Made by a program: the position numbers and the translations under genes
Shown: one piece after another, positions 44,967-53,389 of the stretch
Layout: each line of letters opens with the position of its first letter
Numbering within the stretch: position 1 is the stretch's first letter
NCBI GenBank assembly: GCA_018267365.1
Contig: JAFDYQ010000009.1
Location: forward strand, 1 to 64,000
Source of the DNA: Bacteroidota bacterium
Lineage (GTDB): Bacteria; Bacteroidota; Bacteroidia; Chitinophagales; LD1
Direction: 5' to 3'
Length of the DNA stretch: 64,000 nt
Notes under the pieces: generated by a model
Databases searched by the model: none
Told to the model about the DNA's origin: nothing
Seen by the model: only the letters and a program-made list of their open reading frames with translations

Positions 44967-46070
44967 CTATATTGTAAAAGCACCATTGCGATAGATCACC
45001 TCACCATCCGCTATGATCTCGCCGCCATCACGCATATCGGTGATCATGTCCCAGTGTACGGTTGATTCGTTTTTGCCGCCACACTGCTTGTAGCTTTGGC
45101 CCACGGCCATGTGTATGCTGCCCCCTATCTTCTCATCGAATAGGATATTGCGCGTAGTGCGCTGGATATTCATATTGGTACCCACGGCCACCTCGCCCCA
45201 GTAGCGCGCCCCCGGCACGGAGAAGACCTTGTCCAGCACCTCCTGTCCCTTCTCGGCAGACCACTTCACCACCTCGCCGTCCTTCACCTCCAGCCGCACA
45301 CCCTCTACATCCTTGCCCATATAGATAGTCGGATAGCTGAAGTAGGCCCAGCCATTCACGCTATCCTCCACCGGCGCGCTGAAGACCTCGCCGCTAGGCA
45401 TATTGGCCCTGCCATCAGAGTTGATCCACTTGCGGCCCTTCACAGAGAAAGTCATGTCGATGTTCTTGCCTTTGTACTGTACCACGTCAGCCCGGTCCAG
45501 CCGGTCCACATAGGCCTGCTGCTTGGCGCGTACCTCCAGCCACTTGGCCACAGGGTCCTCGTCATACAGGTAGCATGATTGATACACAAAACGCTCATAC
45601 TCCTCCAGCGTCATACGCGCATCGTCAGCGCCAGCCTGTGTAGGGTACTGGCACAGCGCACGGCGTATAGAGCCATTGCCCAGCCGGTCAAAGTAGATCT
45701 TATTCAGCTCTGACTGGCCCTTCTGGAAGAGCTTGTATTTCTCCTCATTGATCGGCTCCTTGTCATCATCGCCTTTGGCGAAAGGTGCGCGGATATTGAG
45801 ATAGCAGTCAAAGTTCTCAAAGATGTATTTCTTGACAGGGCTCACATACGTCAGCTGGTGCTCCTCGCCATACTCCAGCAGCAGGTCACCCAGCCCCTCC
45901 ATCTCTATATTAAAGTGCGGCTGTCCACCGGCTATATAGATGGCCTTAGCCACTTCTTTCAGCAATGGCTCTGCGAGGTAGGAACTATTGACATATACCT
46001 GGTCACCCTTCTTTACCGCCAGGCAATAATTGACCAGCAGGTTTGCGTATTTTTCTATCAAATTTGACAT
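44967..46070 (-). CDS. M29-type aminopeptidase
   Basis: This 367-residue cytoplasmic peptidase matches the thermophilic metallo-aminopeptidase (M29, AmpS/PepS) group: NLLVNYCLAVKKGDQVYVNSSY at the N-terminus, NMPSGEVFSAPVEDSVNGWAYF, the metal-ligand Glu in VEGVRLEVKDGEVV and the His/Asp-containing GGKNESTVHWDMITDMRDGG near the end. It releases N-terminal residues from peptides. ATG 46070 is chosen; the frame extends 13 codons further upstream without family sequence. Confidence 0.88.
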   Translation of the reverse strand: MSNLIEKYANLLVNYCLAVKKGDQVYVNSSYLAEPLLKEVAKAIYIAGGQPHFNIEMEGLGDLLLEYGEEHQLTYVSPVKKYIFENFDCYLNIRAPFAKGDDDKEPINEEKYKLFQKGQSELNKIYFDRLGNGSIRRALCQYPTQAGADDARMTLEEYERFVYQSCYLYDEDPVAKWLEVRAKQQAYVDRLDRADVVQYKGKNIDMTFSVKGRKWINSDGRANMPSGEVFSAPVEDSVNGWAYFSYPTIYMGKDVEGVRLEVKDGEVVKWSAEKGQEVLDKVFSVPGARYWGEVAVGTNMNIQRTTRNILFDEKIGGSIHMAVGQSYKQCGGKNESTVHWDMITDMRDGGEIIADGEVIYRNGAFTI

Positions 46071-46120
46071 CACAAAATTTTGTGCATCGAATATATCAAT
46101 AACGGTCAAATCGGTGCATT

Positions 46121-46155
46121 GTCTATCGTCTAAAGTCTAATATCTAACGTCTAAT
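46121..46155 (+). repeat. Five tandem heptamers running into a start codon
   Basis: GTCTATC, GTCTAAA, GTCTAAT, ATCTAAC and GTCTAAT (consensus RTCTAAN) follow each other without gaps from 46121 to 46155. The last two bases of the array are the A and T of the ATG at 46154 that starts the hotdog-fold gene. A 7-base unit in the 5' leader could change spacing or frame if copy number varied. Confidence 0.75.
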
Positions 46156-46660
46156 GAAAAAGCTATTTGCTACAGATAAAACCGAAGCCCGCTACTCCTC
46201 CTGGTACCGCCGCGGCCTGAATGTCTGGCCCTGTATCTGGTGTACAGGCAGTAGTATCAAATTTGTGTCCGGCGATTTTCGCGAACTTCACGTCCAGCTC
46301 TCTCTCAATTGGCGCACGCGCAACCGGGTAGGCACCGTCTACGGCGGCAGCATCTACAGCTCCGTAGACCCCTACTACATGCTCATGATGATGGAAATAC
46401 TCGGCCGAGACTACATCGTCTGGGACAAAGGCGCTACCGTCAAATTTGTGCGTCCTATCACGGACAAGGTTAAATGCCGTTTCCTCATCTCCGACGAGCT
46501 GGTAGACAAAGTAAAATCAGAAATAGCCGCCAATGGACAATACATCTTTGAGCTGCCCCTGGAATACGTAGATGACGAGGGCAAAGTCTATGCAGTCTTT
46601 ACAAAGACGGTGTATACGGCTAGTAAGGAATATTATAAAAGCAAGCGATCAGCATCGTAG
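46154..46660 (+). CDS. DUF4442 hotdog-fold thioesterase-like protein
   Basis: This 168-residue protein fits the DUF4442/YiiD-C-like hotdog family: GDFRELHVQLSLNWRTRNRVGTVYGGSIYSSVDPYYMLMMMEILGRDYIVWDKGATVKFVRPI. Members are presumed acyl-CoA thioesterases; activity is untested here. The start is ATG 46154 within a heptamer array. The stop TAG (46658-46660) is part of the REP unit of the adjacent RAYT element, so the last residues (RSAS) may have been set by its insertion. It converges with the rRNA methyltransferase gene beyond the element. Confidence 0.82.
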   Translation: MKKLFATDKTEARYSSWYRRGLNVWPCIWCTGSSIKFVSGDFRELHVQLSLNWRTRNRVGTVYGGSIYSSVDPYYMLMMMEILGRDYIVWDKGATVKFVRPITDKVKCRFLISDELVDKVKSEIAANGQYIFELPLEYVDDEGKVYAVFTKTVYTASKEYYKSKRSAS

Positions 46661-46683
46661 AGCCACAATACTTTGTGGCTTTT
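46653..46683 (+). repeat. Left REP unit of the RAYT element
   Basis: GTAG (46657-46660) precedes the stem AGCCACAA (46661-46668), loop TACT and TTGTGGCT (46673-46680), then TTT. The whole 31-bp stretch recurs inverted at 47314-47344. The TAG is the stop codon of the DUF4442 gene. The hairpin plus T run also resembles an intrinsic terminator for that gene. A partial second copy (CTTTGTGGCTTTT) lies at 46686-46698. Confidence 0.85.
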
Positions 46684-47286
46684 ACCTTTGTGGCTTTTAT
46701 CGACAAACAAGAAACCCAAACCGAATCATTGGAACCTACCAAAAGCAGATACAAGATCAGCACCGCAAGGCTACAGAACTGGGACTATGGCTCTAATGCG
46801 TTTTATTTCGTCACTATCTGTACAAAATCTCGTGTGCCATATTTTGGTGAAATAATACAGTATGCTGATGATCCTTCGGACAAGACGCAAGGTATTGCGT
46901 CTCTACGGGCATCGCGTATGGGTGAGGTCGCGCAGGATTGCTGGGAACAGATTCCCGCTAATTTCCCCTTCGTAGAACTGGATGAATTTGTCGTCATGCC
47001 GGATCATATACACGGCATATTGCTATTCAACAAAGAAGCTGATACTGGCTGGCAGGTCAATAAGTTTGGCCCACAGTCAAACAATCTTGCGTCGGTGATT
47101 AGAGGATTCAAAAGCGGTGTGAAATCCTTTGCCACAAGAAATGAAATTGAATTTCAGTGGCAATCGAGATTCTATGACCGCGTGATCAGAAACCGCAATG
47201 AGCTGGACAGGATCAGAAAATACATTCAAGACAATCCGGCCAATTGGCTGTTTGACAAAGACAATGGTGAAAACCTGTACCGGTAA
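46675..47286 (+). CDS. REP-associated tyrosine transposase (RAYT, TnpA_REP/Y1)
   Basis: This 203-residue transposase of the IS200/IS605 Y1 family matches TnpA_REP: core starts at NAFYFVTICTKSRVPYFG, then the HUH motif VVMPDHIHGILLF near residue 110, SGVKSFATRNEIEFQWQSRFYDRVIRN, and the nucleophilic Tyr in RKYIQDNPANW near 183. Y1 enzymes cut and join single-stranded DNA at hairpins. No ATG is available: the frame starts at GTG 46675, inside the left REP hairpin, and the first ~37 residues are not conserved-looking, so the true start may be internal. All catalytic residues are present, so the gene appears intact. Confidence 0.9.
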   Translation: MAFTFVAFIDKQETQTESLEPTKSRYKISTARLQNWDYGSNAFYFVTICTKSRVPYFGEIIQYADDPSDKTQGIASLRASRMGEVAQDCWEQIPANFPFVELDEFVVMPDHIHGILLFNKEADTGWQVNKFGPQSNNLASVIRGFKSGVKSFATRNEIEFQWQSRFYDRVIRNRNELDRIRKYIQDNPANWLFDKDNGENLYR

Positions 47287-47313
47287 TCATATAAAGCCGC
47301 AAAGCTCTTCAGC

Positions 47314-47344
47314 AAAAGCCACAAAGTATTGTGGCTCTACGATG
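47314..47344 (-). repeat. Right REP unit of the RAYT element
   Basis: This is an exact inverted copy of 46653-46683. On the minus strand it reads GTAG (47340-47337), stem, TACT loop, stem and TTTT. The TAG (47339-47337) is the stop codon of the leftward methyltransferase gene. An imperfect extra copy (ATAAAGCCGCAAAG) lies just inside at 47291-47304, mirroring the partial copy inside the left end. Confidence 0.85.
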
Positions 47345-48557
47345 GCTGTTCTTCTGTATCCTGCTGCCCGGCATTCTGCCCCTTTTGCAGCTTATGTATC
47401 TTCTTCGTCCCGCTATACATGCTAAACTTCAGATAGCGACACTCCAGCTGACCATTATATAGCGTCAGCTTGCGCGATGGACGTAGGCCTATACTCTTCA
47501 GCGCATCCATATTGGAGCTGATCAGCCAGCAGTCATAGCCGGCATAGTAGACCTTCCACGTATCGCCTATAGACTTGTAGAGCGCGTCGATATCCTCTTT
47601 GTCCATACGCTCGCCATACGGCGGATTCACGATACACACACCACCACCCTCCGGCGGCTCTATATCGCGGAAGTCACTATTGATGATCGTGATCATATCC
47701 TCTACCTTGGCCCACTTGATATTCTCCTTCGCCTTACGGGCTACGTGAGGAGATAGTTCGCAGCCGAAGAGTTTCACATCCGTATTGCTGATACGTTCCA
47801 CCGCCTTGCTATGGATCGTCTCCCACAGCTCCTTGTCATACGGCAGGAAGCTATGCCACAGCTCAAAACCAAACCACTCGCGATGGATACCGCACGGGAT
47901 ATTGGCCGCGATCATCGCCGCCTCTATCAGGATCGTAGCAGAGCCACACATCGGATCTACCAGCGGCCTGTGGCCCTCCCAGCCGGTCAGCATCACCATG
48001 CCCGCAGCCAGCACCTCATTGATCGGCGCGAGGTTGGTCTTGGCGCGATAGCCACGCTTGTGCAGCGACTCACCGGAGCTATCCAGTGCCAGCGTCACCA
48101 CATCGTGATAGATGTGTATGTTGAGGCGGATGGTGGGCTTGTCCAGATCCACCGACGGGCGACTGCCATACTTATCGCGAAACTGATCCACGATAGCATC
48201 CTTCGCCTTCTGCGAGACGAACTGTGAGTGATTGAAAAATTCTGTGTTGAGCGCCGTGTCGATGCCTATCGTGTCGTTAGGCCCGAGGCACAGGTCCCAG
48301 TTTACTTTTTTCACACCGTCATACAGCTCCTGATCACTAGAGGCAGTGAACTTATGTATCGGCACCAGTATCCGCAGCGCAGTACGCACCATCAGGTTGG
48401 CCTTATACATCACCCCGATATTACCTTCAAAGCTGACCGCACGGTTGTGGACCTCTACATTCTCTGCGCCCAGTTTGCGGAGCTCCGTAGCGCATATTTC
48501 CTCCAGCCCAAAGATGGTCTTAGCTACCATCTTGTAGTTTTCTGAGATACCCTTCAT
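47337..48557 (-). CDS. THUMP-domain RNA methyltransferase (RlmL/RlmK-L N6-Me-like)
   Basis: This 406-residue class I SAM methyltransferase has an N-terminal ferredoxin/THUMP region (MVAKTIFGLEEICATELRKLGAENVEVHN, VSFEGNIGVMYKANLMVRTALRIL), and a methyltransferase with LVDPMCGSATILIEAAMIAANIPCG, LFGCELSPHVARKAKENIKWA and catalytic NPPYGERM near 312. The pattern fits RlmL-like N2-guanine methyltransferases of 23S rRNA, but tRNA enzymes share it. Its stop codon is inside the right REP unit. The C-terminal GQNAGQQDTEEQPS tail is polar and may be partly set by the element. Confidence 0.9.
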   Translation of the reverse strand: MKGISENYKMVAKTIFGLEEICATELRKLGAENVEVHNRAVSFEGNIGVMYKANLMVRTALRILVPIHKFTASSDQELYDGVKKVNWDLCLGPNDTIGIDTALNTEFFNHSQFVSQKAKDAIVDQFRDKYGSRPSVDLDKPTIRLNIHIYHDVVTLALDSSGESLHKRGYRAKTNLAPINEVLAAGMVMLTGWEGHRPLVDPMCGSATILIEAAMIAANIPCGIHREWFGFELWHSFLPYDKELWETIHSKAVERISNTDVKLFGCELSPHVARKAKENIKWAKVEDMITIINSDFRDIEPPEGGGVCIVNPPYGERMDKEDIDALYKSIGDTWKVYYAGYDCWLISSNMDALKSIGLRPSRKLTLYNGQLECRYLKFSMYSGTKKIHKLQKGQNAGQQDTEEQPS

Positions 48558-48617
48558 CTCTATTTATTTTTATGAAAAATGAACAGCGGAGCCGACCTCC
48601 ATCTGCTGCGCAAAGGT

Positions 48618-48657
48618 AGAAAATAAAAGCAGGATCGATCACATGATCCGATCCTGC
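48618..48657 (-). terminator. Terminator downstream of an exported protein gene
   Basis: GCAGGATCG and CGATCCTGC arms with inner GATC/GATC pairing are followed by TTTTATTTT on the minus strand. It lies 36 bases past the stop of the 48693-49313 gene. Confidence 0.82.
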
Positions 48658-48692
48658 CTGATAATGTCAGTTCACCGCCAAGGTGGCAAAAA

Positions 48693-49313
48693 TCAAAAGC
48701 TCTTGGCCAGCGTATTGTAAAGATCTTTGCCCAGCTTCTCGTAGCACTCGGACAGGCGCGTGCCGACGGCAAAATCTCCCATCATCGTAGCTGTCTGGCC
48801 AGGCACTTTGTCGAGATTGATGGTCAGTATGACTTTGCCGGAATTGTCAGAAAACTCGCAGATGGTATTGATGCGCGCAGGAGATTTGTCCATGCCAATA
48901 TTATAGCCCGGATCACTATTGGTGGTTTTGATCACCAGCTTGTAAGCTCCTGCACCTTTAGTGACTTGTGTGCCACTACCCTTGCCCATCTGGTTAAATT
49001 TGTCAATAAAAGCAGGTTCATATTTCTTCTCCCTGTTATCCTTCCACTCCTTGGCCCATTTGTCGCCGGAGCCGGGTTCCTTTTCATTTTTCTGTTCTAT
49101 ACGGGTCTTCAGATACTCCTCCTCAGTCTCCTTGCCCACTCCCATATTGTCATAGGTGAAAGACACGCTTATTTTTTTGCCTTTGAGTACAGATGCATCC
49201 CCATCTACTACAGCCTTTTTGGAATGTGCTCCCAAGCCTCCCAGGCCATACTGCGCATGAGCGGCGGCTATAGTGAGAAGAGTAAAAGTGAATACTGCTA
49301 AGATCTTTTTCAT
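48693..49313 (-). CDS. Exported protein of unknown function
   Basis: This 206-residue protein has a signal peptide (MKKILAVFTFTLLTIAAAHA). The body has a beta-rich pattern (VSFTYDNMGVGKETEEEYLKTRIEQKNEKEPGSGDKWAKEWKDNREKKYEPAFIDKF cut here into KKISVSFTYDNMGVG and YKLVIKTTNSDPGYNIGMDK) and ends in SECYEKLGKDLYNTLAKSF. It resembles a small Bacteroidota periplasmic family without known role. It has its own terminator. The distribution of charge suggests a soluble periplasmic protein. Confidence 0.7.
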   Translation of the reverse strand: MKKILAVFTFTLLTIAAAHAQYGLGGLGAHSKKAVVDGDASVLKGKKISVSFTYDNMGVGKETEEEYLKTRIEQKNEKEPGSGDKWAKEWKDNREKKYEPAFIDKFNQMGKGSGTQVTKGAGAYKLVIKTTNSDPGYNIGMDKSPARINTICEFSDNSGKVILTINLDKVPGQTATMMGDFAVGTRLSECYEKLGKDLYNTLAKSF

Positions 49314-49364
49314 GGTGGATCGCTTTGGTTAAATTAGTTTATTGTTGTGATGCGCGTAAAACTA

Positions 49365-50558
49365 TTAAACTTTCTCGTATACTACAGCCAACCCCTGCCC
49401 CACACCGATACACATGGTTGCCACGCCGTATTTCACATTGGCGCGTCGCTTCATCTCGTGCAGTAGTGTAGCAGTGATACGCGCACCGGAGCAGCCCAGC
49501 GGATGGCCGATCGCTATTGCGCCACCATTTACATTCACAATAGACGGGTCAAAGCCGAGGTCGCGCACACAGGCCAAGCTCTGTGACGCAAATGCTTCAT
49601 TCAGCTCTACGAGGCCGATATCAGATACTTTGAGTCCGGCGCGGTCCAGCGCCTTGCGTACAGCGTAGATCGGCCCTATGCCCATGATAGAGGGCTCTAC
49701 ACCAGCAGTAGCCATAGATACGACACGAGCGAGTGGTTTGAGACCATGCTTTTTCACAATAGCCTCGCTTACTACCAGTGTGGCGGCTGCACCATCATTG
49801 ATACCAGATGAGTTGCCAGCCGTGACCGTGCCATCTTTTGCAAAAGCCGGTTTCAGTTTTGCCAGATCTTCTACAGTGGAGAGACGCGGATGTTCATCTT
49901 TCACAAAAGATATTTTCTCGCCTTTGCCTTTGTCGATCTCTACGGGTATGATCTCATCTGTGAACTTTCCTGCCTCATGTGCCGCCTTATATTTTGACTG
50001 AGACTCCCAGGCGAACAGGTCTTGCTCTGCCCTGGATATATTCCATTGCTTCGCCACATTCTCTGCCGTCTCTCCCATAGAGATGGTATAGTCAGACGGG
50101 AAGCGCTTATTAGTAAAACGCCAGCCCAGTGTCGTGTCAAACATTTGCTGCCCACGGTCAAAGGCCGAGGTCGCCTTGCTCATCACCATTGGAGCCCGGC
50201 TCATGCTCTCTACACCGCCGGCTATATACAGGTCCCCATCACCGGCTTTGATAGCACGTGCGGCATCACCTATAGCCTGTAGCCCGGAGGCACAGAGGCG
50301 ATTGACCGTCACACCGCCTATAGACTTAGGCAGCTCTGCGAGCAAAACCGCCATACGGGCCACATTGCGATTGTCCTCGCCACTCTGATTGGCTGCGCCA
50401 AAGATCACGTCCTCTATATCGCCGGTATCGAGCCAGCCATTGCGCTCTACCAGAGCCCTGACCACATGCGCAGCGAGGTCATCAGGCCTCACCGTGCTGA
50501 GTGTGCCAGCGTATTTGCCGATAGGCGTGCGCAGTGCGTCAATGATGTATGCGTCCAT
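49365..50558 (-). CDS. Acetyl-CoA C-acyltransferase (thiolase)
   Basis: This 397-residue thiolase cleaves 3-oxoacyl-CoA or condenses two acetyl-CoA. The nucleophilic Cys is in VNRLCASGLQAIG near 88, NEAFASQSLA has the loop Asn, GHPLGCSGARI carries the catalytic His/Gly, and TMCIGVGQGLAVVYE holds the second catalytic Cys. Whether it serves beta-oxidation (FadA) or PaaJ-like pathways cannot be told from sequence. It stands alone; a -7 box lies 20 bases upstream. Confidence 0.95.
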   Translation of the reverse strand: MDAYIIDALRTPIGKYAGTLSTVRPDDLAAHVVRALVERNGWLDTGDIEDVIFGAANQSGEDNRNVARMAVLLAELPKSIGGVTVNRLCASGLQAIGDAARAIKAGDGDLYIAGGVESMSRAPMVMSKATSAFDRGQQMFDTTLGWRFTNKRFPSDYTISMGETAENVAKQWNISRAEQDLFAWESQSKYKAAHEAGKFTDEIIPVEIDKGKGEKISFVKDEHPRLSTVEDLAKLKPAFAKDGTVTAGNSSGINDGAAATLVVSEAIVKKHGLKPLARVVSMATAGVEPSIMGIGPIYAVRKALDRAGLKVSDIGLVELNEAFASQSLACVRDLGFDPSIVNVNGGAIAIGHPLGCSGARITATLLHEMKRRANVKYGVATMCIGVGQGLAVVYEKV

Positions 50559-50578
50559 GAGCGTAAAATTTGAGGAGT

Positions 50579-50586
50579 CAAATCTA
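50579..50586 (-). promoter_or_regulatory. Candidate -7 box of the thiolase gene
   Basis: TAGATTTG on the minus strand is an exact TAnnTTTG match 20 bases before the thiolase ATG. No TTG at 19-21 bases was seen, only TTA. Confidence 0.45.
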
Positions 50587-50702
50587 AGAATAAATAAAGC
50601 GGAAGGTAACGTGGTGGAGACGATGTGTGTGTGTCTCTACTAAGCCTGAATCGTATAAAGATGAAAACACTGATGCAAGTATGGTTTGTGTCTGGAACGA
50701 TA

Positions 50703-51008
50703 TTATGAATACACTGCATTTGATAATATCATAAGTGCGATAGTGTCTACCGATAACATGAGGATAATACACACCCTGTATAAAACCAGCATAGGTTTAT
50801 CGCGTCGGTGATAGATGCTTATGCCACAAAGAATAAAGAATACAATCTTTAGTATCGGGATGGATAAAAGGCAGGGCATATAAAATATGGCAGCCATCAC
50901 AGTACCTTCGGGTTGACCATGTAGCGCTAAACCATAACACAAGAAACCACCTGTGAAAATCAAAAAGCTAAACAAAAACCGCTTGAAATTAGCAGAAAGC
51001 GCATTCAT
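50703..51008 (-). CDS. Small membrane protein coupled to recQ
   Basis: This 101-residue protein has three hydrophobic stretches (LFSFLIFTGGFLCYGLAL, FYMPCLLSIPILKIVFFILCGISIY, LVLYRVCIILMLSVDTIALMIL) and few motifs. Its ATG overlaps the recQ stop codon by one base (TGATG), so translation is probably coupled. No family is recognised. The AT-rich codons differ from those of recQ, which could reflect recent gain or poor expression. It ends the recQ transcript. Confidence 0.6.
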   Translation of the reverse strand: MNALSANFKRFLFSFLIFTGGFLCYGLALHGQPEGTVMAAIFYMPCLLSIPILKIVFFILCGISIYHRRDKPMLVLYRVCIILMLSVDTIALMILSNAVYS

Positions 51009-53212
51009 CAATTCGCTAGCTCACTCATAAACTTGATGCGGACCAGCTGTATCTCATCCACTTCTACATCGTCATTGCTGAACTCGTCCATAGCGGCCTC
51101 CAGCGAGTCTGACTCGGCAGAGCGGAAGTAGTCAAAGATGTCATTGACCAGGTCCTCATCCATCACGCTGCTGAGATAGTAGTCTATGTTGACTTTAGTC
51201 CCAGAATGTACGATGGTCTCCAGCTCCGCTATCATATCCTTGCGGCTGATGCCCAGGGTACGCGCCAGATCATCGAGGCTGATGCGCTTGTCTATGGCTT
51301 GTATGATCTTGATCTTTTCGCCGGACTTATTGGCCACAGATTTGACTATAAAGTCCGTAGGACGGTCTATATCGTTGTCATCTACGTACTGCTTGATCAG
51401 TTCAATAAATTTCTTGCCATAGCGCTCGGCTTTGCCACGGCTCACACCTATGATACCGGCCATTTCATCCATGGTGACGGGATATTTAGTAGCCATTTCC
51501 TCCAGAGAGTTCTCTTGAAATATGACATAGGTGGGCAGATTGCTGGCTTTGGCGGTTTTCTGGCGCAGCTCTTTCAGCATATTGAGCAGCTTCGGATCTA
51601 CTACGCTGCGCGCGGCAGCATTTTCCTCTACGATCACTTCATTCGCCTCTTCCTCATAGTTGTGATTGAGTGATACGACTATCTTAAATGGCTTCTTGAC
51701 AAACGCGCGACTATTGTCGTTAAGCTTTAAGATGCCATACTGCTCTATATCTTTATCCACCAGGTTTATCATCATGGCATTGCGCAGCACGGAATTCCAA
51801 TGGTGCTCATCTTTATCTGCACCGGCCCCAAAGAGCGGCAGCTTATCGTACTTAAAGTCTGTGATATCCTTTGATTTCTTTCCGATCAGAAACTTGACCA
51901 GATATGGCAGATCGTGATTCTCCTTGACCGCAGCGATAGCCTCTATGGCCAGCTTAGTGTCTTCTGTCACATCTATCTTCTCCTTGGGGTGGCGACAGTT
52001 ATCGCACATATTATTGCACTGATCCGGCGTATAGTTTTCCCCGAAGTAATGCAGCAAGAACTTCCGGCGGCACTCGGCAGACTCTACATATGCCACAGTC
52101 TCATTGACCAGCTGCAGACCACGCTCGCGCTCGGCCACTGTCTTGTCACGCAGCAGCTTTTCCAGCTTGGATATATCCTTATAGCTGAAGTACACCACAC
52201 ACTCCCCATCCATGCCATCACGACCGCCACGGCCGGTCTCCTGATAGTAGTTTTCCAGGGATTTAGGTATGTCGTAGTGGATCACATAGCGGATATCCGG
52301 CTTATCGATACCCATGCCGAAGGCTATAGTAGCCACGATCACATCCACATCTTCCTGCAGGAAGGCATCCTGGGTCTGAGCGCGGACCTTATTGTCTATT
52401 CCCGCGTGATAGGGGGCCGCCTTGATGCCATTGGCTTTGAGCACCTGGGCTATATCATCCGCTGTTTTGCGGTTGATCACATAGACGATGCCCGATTTGC
52501 CGGGGCGCTGTTTGATGAACTGGACCATGTTCTTAGTGGCCAGTTGTGGTGTCTTCTTTGGCCTGATCTCATAGTAGAGATTTGGCCTGTTGAAGGACGA
52601 AATAAAAATGTCCGGTTTGCGGAGGTTGAGCGTCTTGACTATATCATTTTGCACTTTGGGCGTGGCGGTAGCCGTCAGCGCTATGATAGGGAAGTCACCC
52701 TCCAGCAGGTCTACGATCTCCTTGATACGGCGGTACTCCGGGCGAAAATCGTGGCCCCACTCAGAAATGCAGTGTGCCTCATCTACAGCTACGAAGCTGA
52801 TAGGCACCTCCTTAAAAATGTCGGTGGTCTCTTGCTTGGTCAGTGTCTCAGGCGCTACAAAGAGCATCTTAGTCTTGCCGGCCTTGATGTCTTTGATCAC
52901 CTTGGTACGCTCCGTGCGGCTCAGGGAGGAGTTGAGGAAGTGTGCTACATCGTCTTTATCAGAATAGTTTCGCACCAGGTCTACCTGGTTTTTCATCAGC
53001 GCTATGAGCGGAGAGATGATGATGGCCACTCCATCCATGATCATAGCCGGCAGCTGATAGCATAGGGATTTGCCACCACCTGTGGGCATGATCACAAACA
53101 CGTCATTGCCGGACATGAGGCTTTTGATAATGCGCTCCTGGTCTCCTTTAAACTTGTTGAAACCAAAATATTCGTGGAGAGACTCTTTGAGAGATAATTC
53201 TGCTACCGCCAT
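51008..53212 (-). CDS. recQ: ATP-dependent DNA helicase RecQ
   Basis: RecQ unwinds DNA 3' to 5' in recombination and repair. The 734-residue protein has all helicase motifs: GDQERIIKSL, MPTGGGKSLCYQLPA (Walker A), DEAHCISEWGHDFRPEYR, ATIAFGMGIDKPDIRYVIHYD and QETGRGGRDG. The zinc site is in CRRKFLLHYFGENYTPDQCNNMCDNC (four Cys, residue about 380-405), followed by winged-helix and HRDC-like domains and an extra C-terminal extension (DEDLVNDIFDYF). ATG 53212 is favoured as family members begin MAVAEL; ATG 53227 adds five residues. The next gene overlaps its stop. Confidence 0.95.
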   Translation of the reverse strand: MAVAELSLKESLHEYFGFNKFKGDQERIIKSLMSGNDVFVIMPTGGGKSLCYQLPAMIMDGVAIIISPLIALMKNQVDLVRNYSDKDDVAHFLNSSLSRTERTKVIKDIKAGKTKMLFVAPETLTKQETTDIFKEVPISFVAVDEAHCISEWGHDFRPEYRRIKEIVDLLEGDFPIIALTATATPKVQNDIVKTLNLRKPDIFISSFNRPNLYYEIRPKKTPQLATKNMVQFIKQRPGKSGIVYVINRKTADDIAQVLKANGIKAAPYHAGIDNKVRAQTQDAFLQEDVDVIVATIAFGMGIDKPDIRYVIHYDIPKSLENYYQETGRGGRDGMDGECVVYFSYKDISKLEKLLRDKTVAERERGLQLVNETVAYVESAECRRKFLLHYFGENYTPDQCNNMCDNCRHPKEKIDVTEDTKLAIEAIAAVKENHDLPYLVKFLIGKKSKDITDFKYDKLPLFGAGADKDEHHWNSVLRNAMMINLVDKDIEQYGILKLNDNSRAFVKKPFKIVVSLNHNYEEEANEVIVEENAAARSVVDPKLLNMLKELRQKTAKASNLPTYVIFQENSLEEMATKYPVTMDEMAGIIGVSRGKAERYGKKFIELIKQYVDDNDIDRPTDFIVKSVANKSGEKIKIIQAIDKRISLDDLARTLGISRKDMIAELETIVHSGTKVNIDYYLSSVMDEDLVNDIFDYFRSAESDSLEAAMDEFSNDDVEVDEIQLVRIKFMSELAN

Positions 53213-53389
53213 AAACGATCTTTTCATTATTCAATATACGTCGCGGTTATATAAACGTTCGACCGCAGACTTTCATTACACCTACGAAATATAATAGAAA
53301 TTTTCCTAAGCATTTGTAAAACATCCGGCAGATTGTTGATCTTAAAACAGAGAGTTTAAGTCCTTTTATCAGGACATAGGGGCGTAGTG

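Larger units (their letters stand above)
46653..47344 (+). mobile_element. Complete RAYT/REP element between convergent genes
   Basis: A single transposase gene is bounded by perfect 31-bp inverted repeats (46653-46683 and 47314-47344). Each repeat holds GTAG, an 8-bp stem AGCCACAA/TTGTGGCT with a TACT loop, and TTTT. This is the REP layout known from IS200/IS605-related REP-associated tyrosine transposases, where GTAG next to the hairpin is recognised. The element is a one-gene unit about 690 bases long. Confidence 0.85.

Noticed and set aside
46653..47344. Two inverted hairpin repeats considered as a CRISPR or ordinary terminators
   Set aside because: Only two inverted copies flank one transposase gene; GTAG plus hairpin plus Y1 transposase explains them better.
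48560..48772. 70-codon minus-strand frame near the methyltransferase start
   Set aside because: It overlaps the exported-protein gene in another frame and runs through that gene's terminator.
51914..53065. 383-codon open frame on the plus strand antisense to recQ
   Set aside because: It lies wholly opposite a gene with all RecQ motifs and its translation has no motif or composition of a real protein; it is a codon-bias shadow.
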